Below are positions 37,600 through 47,206 of a stretch of DNA of 64,000 nt, piece by piece. The stretch is from Bacillota bacterium (GTDB lineage: Bacteria > Bacillota > Clostridia > Acetivibrionales > Acetivibrionaceae), in the NCBI GenBank assembly GCA_023421115.1, contig JAEZUI010000061.1, positions 1-64,000 of the forward strand. Direction: 5' to 3'. The first letter of the stretch is position 1, and each line of letters begins with the position of its first letter. Position numbers and translations under genes: made by a program. The notes beneath the pieces were generated by a model. The model ran no database searches and was not told the DNA's origin. It saw only the letters and a list, made by a program, of their open reading frames with translations.

Positions 37600-37818
37600 A
37601 TGCAAAATCTTTCAACTAAAGAAGTAAATTATATTAAGGACTCATTATCTTGGGAGCTGCTAACCTGTAAAAAATGCTTCCAATACTCTAACGAAGAGGT
37701 AAATCCTACACGCAAGAAAGTTTTTTCCGATGCAGCAAATATGCATCAACAAAACTATTTAGATCTTTTAAACTACGTAGATTTAATTGTTAATAGACAA
37801 GGAGGTCAAATGCAATAA
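37600..37818 (+). CDS. Small spore-coat (CotF-like) protein
   Basis: A 72-residue helical protein. The text STKEVNYIKDSLSWELLTCK followed by DAANMHQQNYLDLLNY resembles the small clostridial coat-associated proteins that accompany CotF genes: ferritin-like helices with a conserved HQQ. AGGAGG lies 11 bases before the ATG. The stop overlaps the next start (TAATG), so the two are translationally coupled. It presumably acts in the forespore coat; the family assignment is from memory of its sequence style. Confidence 0.7.
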   Translation: MQNLSTKEVNYIKDSLSWELLTCKKCFQYSNEEVNPTRKKVFSDAANMHQQNYLDLLNYVDLIVNRQGGQMQ

Positions 37819-38186
37819 TGGATACTCAATCAGTAATAAACTCCAAAATGGGAGTTCAAAAAATCGGTAAAACTGTATCTTCCGAACTTCCAAAGGTAAA
37901 GGATGCAAGCATAAACGTAAGAGACAAACTAAATGACATTCTCTTTTATGAAAAGAATAACCTTGTGAACTATCAAATTGCAATAAATGAAATAATCAAC
38001 GATGACCTTAGATTACAGTTAATAAATAATCGTGACAATATTCAGGGTGCACATATAAACTTGTTTAACGAGCTGTTTAATCTTGGTGAATACCAATCAG
38101 ATGTTGCAACAAAGCCTCAAATAAGTGATATTTCTGATATTTTTAGCGGATATAAAACACAGCTTCCACTTTCTTTGCAACAATAA
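37818..38186 (+). CDS. CotF-family spore coat protein
   Basis: A 122-residue protein. After a polar N-terminus, residues 30-90 form the CotF-type helical pair DKLNDILFYEKNNLVNYQIA and DNIQGAHINLFNELFNLG. The C-terminal tail is low-complexity. It is the second gene of a coupled pair (start overlaps the previous stop, AAGGAGG just upstream). It probably forms part of the spore coat; no sporulation sigma promoter was confidently identified. Confidence 0.7.
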   Translation: MDTQSVINSKMGVQKIGKTVSSELPKVKDASINVRDKLNDILFYEKNNLVNYQIAINEIINDDLRLQLINNRDNIQGAHINLFNELFNLGEYQSDVATKPQISDISDIFSGYKTQLPLSLQQ

Positions 38187-38412
38187 AAGTGTAACTATTG
38201 GACCTTTATACCTGCTACTGATTGGTAACAGAATTTATTGAAAGAACGTGCGAGATACAAACAGATAAAGTGCATTTTTATCATAACTAATAATAATAAT
38301 ATATATTTATAATAAATGATGAATGATATAATTGACTGCTACTGTTTGTGCCTCGCATACGTTAGAAATCAATCCTTCTTGAGCATATTCTTTAACTCTT
38401 CAATTTTTTATG
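38187..38412. other. Intergenic region after the coat genes
   Basis: AT-rich DNA without a gene; no clear terminator. It leads directly into a family A repeat. Confidence 0.4.
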
Positions 38413-38533
38413 TAGTCCATTTCAAAAGTCACCTATTTGATATTTAGGTTGCAATGCCCATCATAGGAGCTTTTGAATTCCCAAACATAGGAACACTATT
38501 TTGCATTGGCGATTGCAGTTTTTTGGTATCACC
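38413..38533 (-). repeat. Dispersed repeat family A, copy 3
   Basis: Minus-strand reading: GGTGATACCAAAAAACTGCA then ATCGCC, ATGCAAAATAGTGTTCCTAT, GATGGGC and the TTTTGAAATGGA end. It lies just after the stop of the PstS-like gene. Confidence 0.6.
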
Positions 38534-38539
38534 TTAATT

Positions 38540-39706
38540 CTAATTTAGGGGTGTATACCCTGTTTTTTCAACTATATACTGTCCTTGGGGGGACAAAATC
38601 CATTCTATCAAGCTTTCAACCTCTGGACCCTTTTCTCCTGTTGTTACTGCATAAAAATCTGCGGCTAAAGGATATTGCTTATTTTTAATGGTATTGCTGT
38701 CAGGATAAATTCCATCTACTTTCAAAAGTTTTATTTCATCATTTTTTACCATTTCTGTTGCAAAAAACAAAAACGAATAGCCTATAGCATTCTTATAATT
38801 TCGATAATTTGCTGTCTGTTCAATAATCCCACCCATGCTCTGAACAACGTCTTCCTTCGGTGGTATCATAAGTTCTTTTCCTTCCATCAGTTTTTGAAGC
38901 ATTGTTTGACTTCCGCTGTTTTCAGGCCTTTGGAAGGCCCTAATAGACTCATTATTTCCTCCGACCTCTTTCCAGTTTGTAATTTTTCCTGAATAGATAT
39001 CCTGAATTTGCTGTGTAGTTAGCCCTGAAACAGGGTTATTAGAGTTAACGAAAAATACAAATGCCTCCCTTCCAATTGGAGTCAGTTCTAGTTCGACATT
39101 AAACTTTTTAGCATTCTCCCTTTGCTCTTTTGATGGCTGTGCTACAAATATAACGTCAGCTTCTCCTACAATTAAGTTATTATAAGCATCTGGGGTAGTA
39201 TTGCACATAACTTCACTTCTGTAAATATCATACTCCTTTTTAGGGTAAACAGCTTGAGCAAAAGCGGAATATAAAGGATAAAGTGCTGTTGCACCATCCA
39301 TTATAGGAATATTCGTTACAATTTTTAAATTTGTTTTCTCATTTAACTTAACCGCCTCTGTATGTTCTTCAAAAGGTTTATAAATATTCAGATTAACACC
39401 TTGCTCACTCACAACCGGTAAGCTTCTATAATAACTTCTATTAAGCTCAAATGCAGTAACAGTAACGGTACATATTAACAAAAATACACAAAATGAAATT
39501 ACGAGTTTTTTTAGTTTAGGGGCCATAAAAACACCTGTAATTTCAAATATTATTACAGCAAATGTAACAATCACAACAAAGGGTGTATAAAACTTAGTTC
39601 CAGCTGCAAAAGCTGATAAAATCCAACAGATAAATCCAACAAATAATAAACCACATGTTAAAAGCACTGCTATAACCCATCTTAGCCCTGAATTCTTCAT
39701 AAACAT
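38540..39706 (-). CDS. Membrane-anchored PstS-like substrate-binding protein
   Basis: A 388-residue protein. The first 105 residues contain three hydrophobic helices. A PBP-like fold of the phosphate-binding (PstS, PBP_like_2) family follows: NIPIMDGATALYPLYSAFAQ, the FQRPENSGSQTMLQ ligand loop and IGYSFLFFATEM. Most PstS proteins are lipoproteins next to pstCAB; this one is tethered by a multi-helix membrane domain and has no transporter genes beside it. It may be a sensor or scavenger of phosphate or another oxyanion. Phosphate specificity is not proven. Confidence 0.82.
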   Translation of the reverse strand: MFMKNSGLRWVIAVLLTCGLLFVGFICWILSAFAAGTKFYTPFVVIVTFAVIIFEITGVFMAPKLKKLVISFCVFLLICTVTVTAFELNRSYYRSLPVVSEQGVNLNIYKPFEEHTEAVKLNEKTNLKIVTNIPIMDGATALYPLYSAFAQAVYPKKEYDIYRSEVMCNTTPDAYNNLIVGEADVIFVAQPSKEQRENAKKFNVELELTPIGREAFVFFVNSNNPVSGLTTQQIQDIYSGKITNWKEVGGNNESIRAFQRPENSGSQTMLQKLMEGKELMIPPKEDVVQSMGGIIEQTANYRNYKNAIGYSFLFFATEMVKNDEIKLLKVDGIYPDSNTIKNKQYPLAADFYAVTTGEKGPEVESLIEWILSPQGQYIVEKTGYTPLN

Positions 39707-39756
39707 GCCTCCTTGGTATAATAAGTTCAGTTCTATTTTTACAACTTTTATAATTA

Positions 39757-39888
39757 AGTGATTCCAAAAAACAACTGGTCAATGAATGTTTCAAAAAAGT
39801 TGATTTGCACTTTTTGCTATGCAAAATAATGTTCCTATGCTTGAATCTTTTAGCTTCATTAATGGGTTGAACTATATATATTGACTAA
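39757..39888 (+). repeat. Dispersed repeat family A, copy 4
   Basis: Begins GTGATTCCAAAAAACAACTG, has GTTTCAAAAAAGTTGATTTG and CTATGCAAAATAATGTTCCT; the right end is diverged. Between the PstS-like and recD2 genes. Confidence 0.55.
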
Positions 39889-39941
39889 CAAATTCTTTTG
39901 AAACACCTTAAGCAATTTAAAATAATCTGACAAATTAATAA

Positions 39942-42092
39942 TCATACTTTTTCCTTATCTCTAAGCCTTTTTGCGAGCATTGTATTGCGCTGTTGAATTT
40001 TACTGTTAGATACGCAAATACCTATCGCTTTTCTTGATCCCACCAGTACAAATATTTTTTTCGCTCTGGTAACGCAGGTATATAATAGATTTCTTTGCAG
40101 CATCATATAATGCTGCATTGTAAAGGGCGCTACTACTATTTTGTATTCACTGCCCTGACTTTTGTGGACAGTAGTAGCATAAGCTAAAACAACCTCATCT
40201 AATTCGGTAACATCATATTCAACTTCATTTCCGTCAAAACAAATTGTAAGGGTCTTATCCTCCATATCTATTGTACTTATTATACCTATATCGCCATTGA
40301 AGACATTCTTGTCATAATTGTTTTTAACCTGCATTACTTTATCATTCAAACGGTATATCGTGCCCCCATATTTTATTGTCACATCGGTGGGATTCAAGGC
40401 TTCCTGCAAGATGCTGTTGAGATTCTGTGCTCCTACTTCTCCCCTTTGCATAGGACACAATACCTGTATATCATTTACGGCATCAATTTTATAATAATCA
40501 GGCAAGCGTTTAACACAAAGACTTTTTATTGTCTCAGCAATTTTAGCTGGCTCTTCTTCCTCTATATAGAAAAAATCACTGCTGCGCCCACCTTTTAACA
40601 TCGGCATTTCTCCTTTGTTAATTTTATGGGCATTTGTGATAATGGCACTTCCTAATGCCTGGCGGAAAATTCTTGTTAGTCTTATAACCTTTACAATTTC
40701 AGAGTCAATTATATCCTTTAGTACATTTCCTGCACCCACCGAAGGTAGCTGGTCTACATCACCCACCAAAATCACAATTGTTTCGTTTGGCACAGCTTTT
40801 AAAAGGTTATACATAAGTACAATATCCACCATAGAAGTTTCATCAATAATTAAAACATCGCATTCTAATGGATTTTCTGCATTCTTTTGATATCCTTCAG
40901 CAGGTTTGAATTCTAAGAGTCTATGGATGGTCTTTGCTTCCATTCCGGTAGTTTCAGACATTCTTTTGGCTGCACGCCCGGTAGGTGCTGCCAATAAAAC
41001 CTTTAGATCCATTTTTTGAAATACTTTTATAATTGCCAATGTGGTAGTGGTCTTTCCTGTACCAGGACCTCCGGTCAATACCATAAACTTTGACATGGAT
41101 GCGTTTTTAATAGCCTCTAGTTGGATCTGATCGTAGGATATATCATGTTCTTGTTGAATTTGCAGAATTATTTGGTCTATATCAATTGTCTGTAAAGAGG
41201 TCTGTTTCGAAAGTATTTCCATAATTCTTTTTACTACACCTGTCTCACTGTAATAAAAAGTTGGAAGGTAGATAGCATTATTCTCATCGGATATTATAAT
41301 TTTTTCTTCAAGCATCCTATCAATAGTTGAATTTATTAGCTCCTCATCTATTTCAAGCATTTTCACAGCTTCAGAAACAAGTTGTTCCCTTGTTGAGTAA
41401 CAATGTCCGTCATTTGAAAGCTCATTTAATACATATATAATTCCTGAACGACACCGTTCGAAGGAGTTTTTTTCAAAACCAAGCTGCTGTGCTATCTTAT
41501 CAGCTGTTTTAAAGCCAATTCCCCATATATCGTCAGCAAGTCGGAAAGGATTACTTTTAACAATATTTATGCTCTCGTTTCCATAGGTTTTATATATTTT
41601 TACGGCATAGGCAGTAGACACTCCATTGCTTTGGAGAAAGAGCATAACGTTTTTAATTTCCTTCTGCTCCTTCCAAGCCTTCTTTATCATATCCACCCGT
41701 TTTTGCCCTATACCTTCTACATTTATCAGATAATCTGCTTCTTCCTCAATCACCCGAAGCGTATCTTCCTTAAAGTGCTTGACAATGCGCCGGGCGTAGA
41801 CCGGTCCGATCCCTTTAATCAGTCCGCTGCCCAGATATTTCTCTATCCCCGCAATGGTTGCCGGTACCGTCTCCCGGTAATCAATTGCGTTAAACTGTTT
41901 ACCGAACTTACTGTCAAATTTCCAATCACCTTTTAGCCTTAGTGTAGCTCCGACATTAACGGCAGCAAGATTTCCCACGACGGTTACAAGGTCAGAAAAA
42001 CCCTTGGATTTTATCTTTATGACGCAAAACCCGTTTTCCTCATTTGCATATGTAATTCGTTCAACCACTCCGCTAATGTATTCCATAGCCAT
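39942..42092 (-). CDS. recD2: RecD2-type ATP-dependent DNA helicase
   Basis: A 716-residue superfamily 1B 5'-3' helicase that acts without RecBC. It has an N-terminal OB-like domain (residues 1-75), helix-hairpin-helix segments (GSGLIKGIGPVYARRIV, INVEGIGQKRV, DDIWGIGFKTADKIA), Walker A GGPGTGKTTT near 342, IIDETSMVD, VGDVDQLPSVGAGN, and the final AYATTVHKSQGSEY plus LLYTCVTRAKK motifs. Length is normal for RecD2. It contributes to repair and recombination. 55 bp separate it from the pectinase gene, which is probably independent. Confidence 0.95.
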   Translation of the reverse strand: MAMEYISGVVERITYANEENGFCVIKIKSKGFSDLVTVVGNLAAVNVGATLRLKGDWKFDSKFGKQFNAIDYRETVPATIAGIEKYLGSGLIKGIGPVYARRIVKHFKEDTLRVIEEEADYLINVEGIGQKRVDMIKKAWKEQKEIKNVMLFLQSNGVSTAYAVKIYKTYGNESINIVKSNPFRLADDIWGIGFKTADKIAQQLGFEKNSFERCRSGIIYVLNELSNDGHCYSTREQLVSEAVKMLEIDEELINSTIDRMLEEKIIISDENNAIYLPTFYYSETGVVKRIMEILSKQTSLQTIDIDQIILQIQQEHDISYDQIQLEAIKNASMSKFMVLTGGPGTGKTTTTLAIIKVFQKMDLKVLLAAPTGRAAKRMSETTGMEAKTIHRLLEFKPAEGYQKNAENPLECDVLIIDETSMVDIVLMYNLLKAVPNETIVILVGDVDQLPSVGAGNVLKDIIDSEIVKVIRLTRIFRQALGSAIITNAHKINKGEMPMLKGGRSSDFFYIEEEEPAKIAETIKSLCVKRLPDYYKIDAVNDIQVLCPMQRGEVGAQNLNSILQEALNPTDVTIKYGGTIYRLNDKVMQVKNNYDKNVFNGDIGIISTIDMEDKTLTICFDGNEVEYDVTELDEVVLAYATTVHKSQGSEYKIVVAPFTMQHYMMLQRNLLYTCVTRAKKIFVLVGSRKAIGICVSNSKIQQRNTMLAKRLRDKEKV

Positions 42093-42147
42093 CTACAGCT
42101 CTTCTCTGATTAACTCATTTTTTTATTCAATATTATTATACATTATT

Positions 42148-45141
42148 TTAAAAACTTGGATTCCAGCCTCCTAAAACGTTACTCTTTGTATAATTTGCAG
42201 CCTGTGAATATGATAACTGCGGCCTTAAATAACTTACAACAGCTCCGTTTCCTGAACTGTTATATTCATAAAAACGTCCATGGGAGGGTTCAACACCTGA
42301 CATAGATGTCCATCCTTCTACCTTGATATGCGCCCCCATTGTGCAATTGACATAAGCGACTGCGGGTTTGTTTACACTAGTTCCGCTCGGACACCATGGT
42401 CTTCCAAGCCAAACACTGTTTGATGAAGTACCCGATTCACAGGTCAATTTGCAATTAAGGAATAAAAAACCATACGCCGCGGACACTTCTGTCCTTGCTG
42501 CTGTGATATATCCATTATTGTTTGAACTGCCTCTGTTTAATGAACGGATTTCACAGTCTTCAAACACAGCCTGACTTCGTCCAAATATAAAATCAACATC
42601 ACCTGAAACTAAGCATTTGTAGAAGTATTGCGTACCACCATCACACAACAATGTATCCTGATTACCAAGAAAATTGCAGTTATAGAACTTGATTCTGTTG
42701 CCGGTCGCATTAAGGGCAACAGCCTGTTCATTACTGTTTCCCATTTCTTCAAAAGAATTCTTAAAGGTCACATTTGAAACACTGATATCACTTCCCTTGA
42801 TAAATACAGAAGCGCTTCCCCCGGTTCCATATGTGCCTCCGTTCCCATTGCTCTTGCCGTTGTAATTATCATAGTGGATAATAGCATCTTTAGACTCACC
42901 TATTATCGTTAGATTGGAAACTCCACTAGGAATTGTAACTACTTCTTTATAGGTTCCGTTTTTAATGTATATCGTCTTTGCCGAAGAACTGCTAGATCCC
43001 AAACTGTTAACAGCAGCCTGAACAGTCGTATAATTACCGCTTCCATTTCTATCTACCACAATTGCTCCCGCCGGAATAACTGTAGAGGAACCTGAGTTAC
43101 CTGAATCTACTGTGCCGCCATATATATTAAAATAAACGGCTCCAGGAATCTTATTATTCTTACATGCGTTCATAATAAATTCAGATGTCGTTTTTACAGA
43201 ATTCCTTATTGATGACTGTGTAGAAGATGACGCAGATGTAGTACTAAATCCACTAGGCAGTTTATCAGCAGAACCTCCTGAAAAACTTATAGCATTAGAA
43301 AAAGTTCTAATAGTGAGAGGACTGATATAATAATTATATCCGTTATCAAAAGCTATACAATTTGTGAAAAATCCTGTTACTGCACTATTATTGTTGTCAA
43401 AACCCTTTTTGCTATGATTAAAGGTCAAACAGTTTTTAAATGTTCTTGTACATGCATTTGTAGTATTGGCTGACCCCATCTTGAATCCATTAGGATTACC
43501 TCCATAAGAACTTCCTGTCCAAGACGTCAAGCTAATTGTTCCGGCGTTTGTAACAATAAAATTGTCTGTGGGAAGTGAAAAATTTCCCCTCGCATAGTTT
43601 GATGCAAAACTTGGGTTCTTCTCACAAATCAACTGTACCAACAAAAGATTCTCATCTAATGGTTTTCCATTATTAAAATCATATTTTCCCGTAAACACTT
43701 CAGTATTGCCGTTATTCCATGTTGCACATTCGGTATAGGACAAGTCATATGTAAGGCCATCTGTCTTATCATAGGAATCCCAACCGTCATCGGAATTATC
43801 CCAGGCATAACAGGCATAAAACGTATTACCTCTGCCAGCTGCAAGCTTTGGTGCAAAACCGTCTGCATTACCTCCTATAGTATATACATCACAATTACGA
43901 TAACTGCATACATATTCGATCGTATTGCTGTATGCACCAGCTGTAATTTGAAGTCCAGCATCATTATTGTATCTTACGATACAATTGGAAACCTTGTTAT
44001 TTCCTGCAGAACTTCCCTTTATTTGAATTCCGTTATCCGGAGCCTTCTCAATAATAAGATTTTTAATTGTATATTTGCTACCTGTTATTCTAATTCCTAC
44101 TTGTGAATCACTAGTGGCCTTTCCTATGTAACTATTACGGAACGAGGAAAAATCAAGCACCGGATATGTACCATCACTGTTCATTACTCCAATGATCTCT
44201 ACATTGGCGTTATTTGCTGACAGTGCTAGTTGTTTTGAACAAACAATAGTTGTACCTTTAACATATACCTTACCACCACCGGATCTTTCAGCAGATGATA
44301 TCGCGGATTCTAACTGAGAAAAAGATGTTACTGTAGTTCCGTCACCGGTGTTTGGTGTTGTGACAGGTGTTGGATTCCATGTTTGAACTGGTGTGGGTGT
44401 AAGAGTCATAACTGTATCATTTGTTAATGCCACTTTTAAGTAGTCGACATTCGGTCCTCCATCTGATGTGATAGCAGTAGCTTTAATTAAGTTAGTCCCC
44501 GCATTAAGGTTTACCACTATATAGTTCTCATTCCATGTTGCCCATGTACCTGTTGAATTAAAGTCTAAACTGTTCCATACAACATTTCCATTAATACTTA
44601 TTGACATTTGGCGGTTACTGCTTGTTCCGTTTGCATATCTGAATATAAGCTTGTATGCCCCATATTTAGCAACATTTACGTTCCACGCAACATAACTTCC
44701 ATATTCATTATTGTAATTTACATAACCGCTATCTGTGTACCCGGAATTGGTAGTCTCTAAAATCGAATTATAAAGTATCGCATATTCTGCCTGATATATT
44801 GTCTCTACTTGTGGTGTTGGATTTGGCAAAGGATTGCTTTCCGCCGGGAATTCGCTGATAAGTCCTAGAAGGTAACTTCTCATATAGGCAAAATCCAATG
44901 AATTTACTCCGTTATCTGCATTAACATCCCCAACAGTTTTCCCGTTGGAAACTGGAAAATCCGAATTAATTCCCATAAGATAAGCTCTCATCAATGCAAA
45001 ATCTATTGAATTCACATTATTATCGCCATTGAGATCGCCGTACTTTGTTGAAACACCTTCAGCCGAAAATCCGCTGTTTGGAAAGAAACTAAGAAACATT
45101 CCAAAAACAATTAAAAACACCAGTACCTTTTTCATCAACAA
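42148..45141 (-). CDS. Cellulosomal pectinase: dockerin, CBM, PL9 lyase and CE8 esterase
   Basis: A 997-residue secreted multidomain enzyme. Signal peptide 1-28; type I dockerin with two Ca-binding repeats (GDLNGDNNVNSIDFALMRAYL and GDVNADNGVNSLDFAYMRSYL, about 35-92) at the N-terminus; a CBM6/35-like module (about 115-240) with YQAEYAIL; a Thr/Pro linker; a right-handed beta-helix lyase resembling PL9 (about 270-690) with NADGFAPKLAAGRGN and NSDDGWDSYDK; then a CE8 pectin methylesterase (about 705-997) with GNQDTLLCDGGTQYF, GDVDFIFG, YITAAR and LGRPW. The esterase exposes homogalacturonan for the lyase in one cellulosome-bound chain. Dockerin selector residues are Ser-Ile and Ser-Leu. Confidence 0.93.
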   Translation of the reverse strand: MLMKKVLVFLIVFGMFLSFFPNSGFSAEGVSTKYGDLNGDNNVNSIDFALMRAYLMGINSDFPVSNGKTVGDVNADNGVNSLDFAYMRSYLLGLISEFPAESNPLPNPTPQVETIYQAEYAILYNSILETTNSGYTDSGYVNYNNEYGSYVAWNVNVAKYGAYKLIFRYANGTSSNRQMSISINGNVVWNSLDFNSTGTWATWNENYIVVNLNAGTNLIKATAITSDGGPNVDYLKVALTNDTVMTLTPTPVQTWNPTPVTTPNTGDGTTVTSFSQLESAISSAERSGGGKVYVKGTTIVCSKQLALSANNANVEIIGVMNSDGTYPVLDFSSFRNSYIGKATSDSQVGIRITGSKYTIKNLIIEKAPDNGIQIKGSSAGNNKVSNCIVRYNNDAGLQITAGAYSNTIEYVCSYRNCDVYTIGGNADGFAPKLAAGRGNTFYACYAWDNSDDGWDSYDKTDGLTYDLSYTECATWNNGNTEVFTGKYDFNNGKPLDENLLLVQLICEKNPSFASNYARGNFSLPTDNFIVTNAGTISLTSWTGSSYGGNPNGFKMGSANTTNACTRTFKNCLTFNHSKKGFDNNNSAVTGFFTNCIAFDNGYNYYISPLTIRTFSNAISFSGGSADKLPSGFSTTSASSSTQSSIRNSVKTTSEFIMNACKNNKIPGAVYFNIYGGTVDSGNSGSSTVIPAGAIVVDRNGSGNYTTVQAAVNSLGSSSSSAKTIYIKNGTYKEVVTIPSGVSNLTIIGESKDAIIHYDNYNGKSNGNGGTYGTGGSASVFIKGSDISVSNVTFKNSFEEMGNSNEQAVALNATGNRIKFYNCNFLGNQDTLLCDGGTQYFYKCLVSGDVDFIFGRSQAVFEDCEIRSLNRGSSNNNGYITAARTEVSAAYGFLFLNCKLTCESGTSSNSVWLGRPWCPSGTSVNKPAVAYVNCTMGAHIKVEGWTSMSGVEPSHGRFYEYNSSGNGAVVSYLRPQLSYSQAANYTKSNVLGGWNPSF

Positions 45142-45252
45142 ATCCCCCTTATACCTTTTATCTATTATCTAAAGTATCCATTTTATATATTTGTCAATAT
45201 ACTTGTAATCTAATTATACTTTCATTTAACAAATTTAAACAGACCCAAAAAA

Positions 45253-46089
45253 TCATCTTGTCTTCACACCAGCCAATTCAGCCTGTTCCCGTACATAAGA
45301 GGCAGCTTTTTTATAGCTATCAAAATCAGGCAGATGCTCTACAAAAAGAGTTGTATCCCGACCTAAAGCCTCACATAATCTTGCTACTTTCTGATAATTC
45401 ACAATTCCCTTTCCGGGCATTGTTTCATGAATTACAGTAGTATAGGAGTTTTCCATTAGCACATCTTTTCCATGGATACTCTTAATATAAGGCCCTAATT
45501 TTGTGAAGCATTCTTCAATAAAGTCATCACAGAATAAATATCGCTTAGGGCAGTTAATCATATTGACAAAATCCAAATGGACGCCAAAGGCTTCTCTATC
45601 AACATCATGAATTAATTGCAGATAATTATCCGGTGAATCGGGTATCATCCATGGCATGGTCTCGATGGTATAAAAGGTCCGTGTAGGTTTTACTGCATCT
45701 ATCACATCCCTGATAGAGTCTACTATTAGAGCATAAGTATCCTTCGAATAATTTTCTGCATAAAATCCATCCCATATTTCACCTCTGCTGCCAGTGACGT
45801 TTACACAGCATTTTGCACTAAGTTCCTCTGCCAGTGCCAGCTGATTCTTACAGTATTCTACTGCGTCCTTACGCTCACTGTCGTCAATAGAAATTATATT
45901 TCTCCATACACCAACTTCACCAATTACTATATCATTCTGCTGCACACATTTAAGATATGCCTGTTTTTCCTCTTTGCTAGCACAATAGTCTACCGGTGCT
46001 AAAACCGCCCTATAACCCAATTCTCTTATCAGTTTATACCACTCTTCTGGATTATTATATGGTCTTTCTATAGCTCCGCCAATTCTCAT
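45253..46089 (-). CDS. Sugar phosphate isomerase/epimerase, TIM barrel
   Basis: A 278-residue xylose-isomerase-like TIM-barrel protein. Visible metal-site candidates are TIETMPWM (Glu), FGVHLDFVNMI (Asp), KSIHGKDV (His) and LFVEHLPDF (Glu). Such enzymes isomerise or epimerise keto-sugars or inositols. It lies 37 bp from an FMN enzyme on the same strand and just upstream of the pectinase in transcription order, so a role in uronate or sugar catabolism is plausible but unproven. The ATG follows GGAGGAGAG. Confidence 0.85.
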   Translation of the reverse strand: MRIGGAIERPYNNPEEWYKLIRELGYRAVLAPVDYCASKEEKQAYLKCVQQNDIVIGEVGVWRNIISIDDSERKDAVEYCKNQLALAEELSAKCCVNVTGSRGEIWDGFYAENYSKDTYALIVDSIRDVIDAVKPTRTFYTIETMPWMIPDSPDNYLQLIHDVDREAFGVHLDFVNMINCPKRYLFCDDFIEECFTKLGPYIKSIHGKDVLMENSYTTVIHETMPGKGIVNYQKVARLCEALGRDTTLFVEHLPDFDSYKKAASYVREQAELAGVKTR

Positions 46090-46126
46090 ATTGATCTCTC
46101 CTCCATCGGATTTTTATACTGTGACT

Positions 46127-47032
46127 TTATTTGTTTTTATGCCAGATTACTGACGAGTCAATATGCAGAATACCCGGTGAACAAGTTTTTGCCATAACTC
46201 CGGCTAATTCTTCTGTCATTTTCACAATCTGGTTTTTTACACCCTCTGCTCCGTTTACACCAAGAGGTTTCATAATTGCCCTGCCTACCGATACGGCAGT
46301 AGCACCTAAAGCCAAAGCTTTAAAGGCATCCATACCGCTTATAACTCCGCAGTCAACAAAAATAGGGATTTTTCCGTCAATCACCTTTGCTATCTTTGGC
46401 AAGATCATTAAAGGAGGAACTGCATATTTCATAATTCCATGATGGTGCGATACGACAATACCCTGTGCACCGGCTTCTAAAGCTTTATATGCATCCTGTT
46501 CACTCAAAGCACCCTTAATAATAAAGGGCAATTTTGTAGCTTTTATAAATTCTTTAATTTCGTTAAGGGTCTTAGAGGTCATTTTCATTCCGAAAACATC
46601 ATCATATTGTCCGTTTTCAGAAAAAGAATGATCCACATCCATGCCGACTGCCATTACTCCGCATTTTTGAGCATGCTCAATCCTATGAAAAATATAGTCA
46701 TTATCTGCATAAGGCTTAATGATTTTAATTGTTCTCGCTCCAGTAGCAACAATACCCTCAAGTTCTGCTTCATCTCCCATACCTGCCCAGTTTACTGCAT
46801 TTGCAGCAAAAGCTCCTTTAGCCATCTCCGCAAGTCCATTTTTATGCACATTGTTTAAATGAGACAATGCAGCCATCATAATAGGAGTATCAAAGGTTTC
46901 TCTATACAGTTCAAGCTTGGTTGAAGGAATTACAGAATCTATATGTCTCATTTCAACTAGCAGCGAATCAAAATATTCTCTGGTAATCTCGTCAGAGTTC
47001 CCTGCATTTCTGCTTTGCTCCTTATTTTCCAT
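46127..47032 (-). CDS. FMN-dependent alpha-hydroxy-acid dehydrogenase-like protein
   Basis: A 301-residue TIM-barrel flavoprotein of the lactate/glycolate oxidase superfamily. TPIMMAALSHLN near residue 50 and FVDCGVISGMDAFKALALGA with VSVGRA form the FMN site. The usual SNHGGRQLD reads SHHHGIMKY: the catalytic His is kept but the substrate-binding Arg is lost. The Arg of the usual DGGVRRG is also replaced (DCGVISG). It probably acts on a substrate other than a simple 2-hydroxy acid. It is cotranscribed with the TIM-barrel isomerase (37 bp apart). Confidence 0.85.
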   Translation of the reverse strand: MENKEQSRNAGNSDEITREYFDSLLVEMRHIDSVIPSTKLELYRETFDTPIMMAALSHLNNVHKNGLAEMAKGAFAANAVNWAGMGDEAELEGIVATGARTIKIIKPYADNDYIFHRIEHAQKCGVMAVGMDVDHSFSENGQYDDVFGMKMTSKTLNEIKEFIKATKLPFIIKGALSEQDAYKALEAGAQGIVVSHHHGIMKYAVPPLMILPKIAKVIDGKIPIFVDCGVISGMDAFKALALGATAVSVGRAIMKPLGVNGAEGVKNQIVKMTEELAGVMAKTCSPGILHIDSSVIWHKNK

Positions 47033-47206
47033 ACATATTGCTCCTTTCGCTAATTATAAATCAATCTTCTCCATATTCTTTGATAAATCCTTTATATTTT
47101 TGTATTCTTAGCTTATCCAAGGTCAGTTTAGTTATTAATCTTTTTTTATTGTAAGTTAAGTTTTGCGTTCTTTATTAATAATGTAGTCTTTCGTATAATT
47201 AACATA

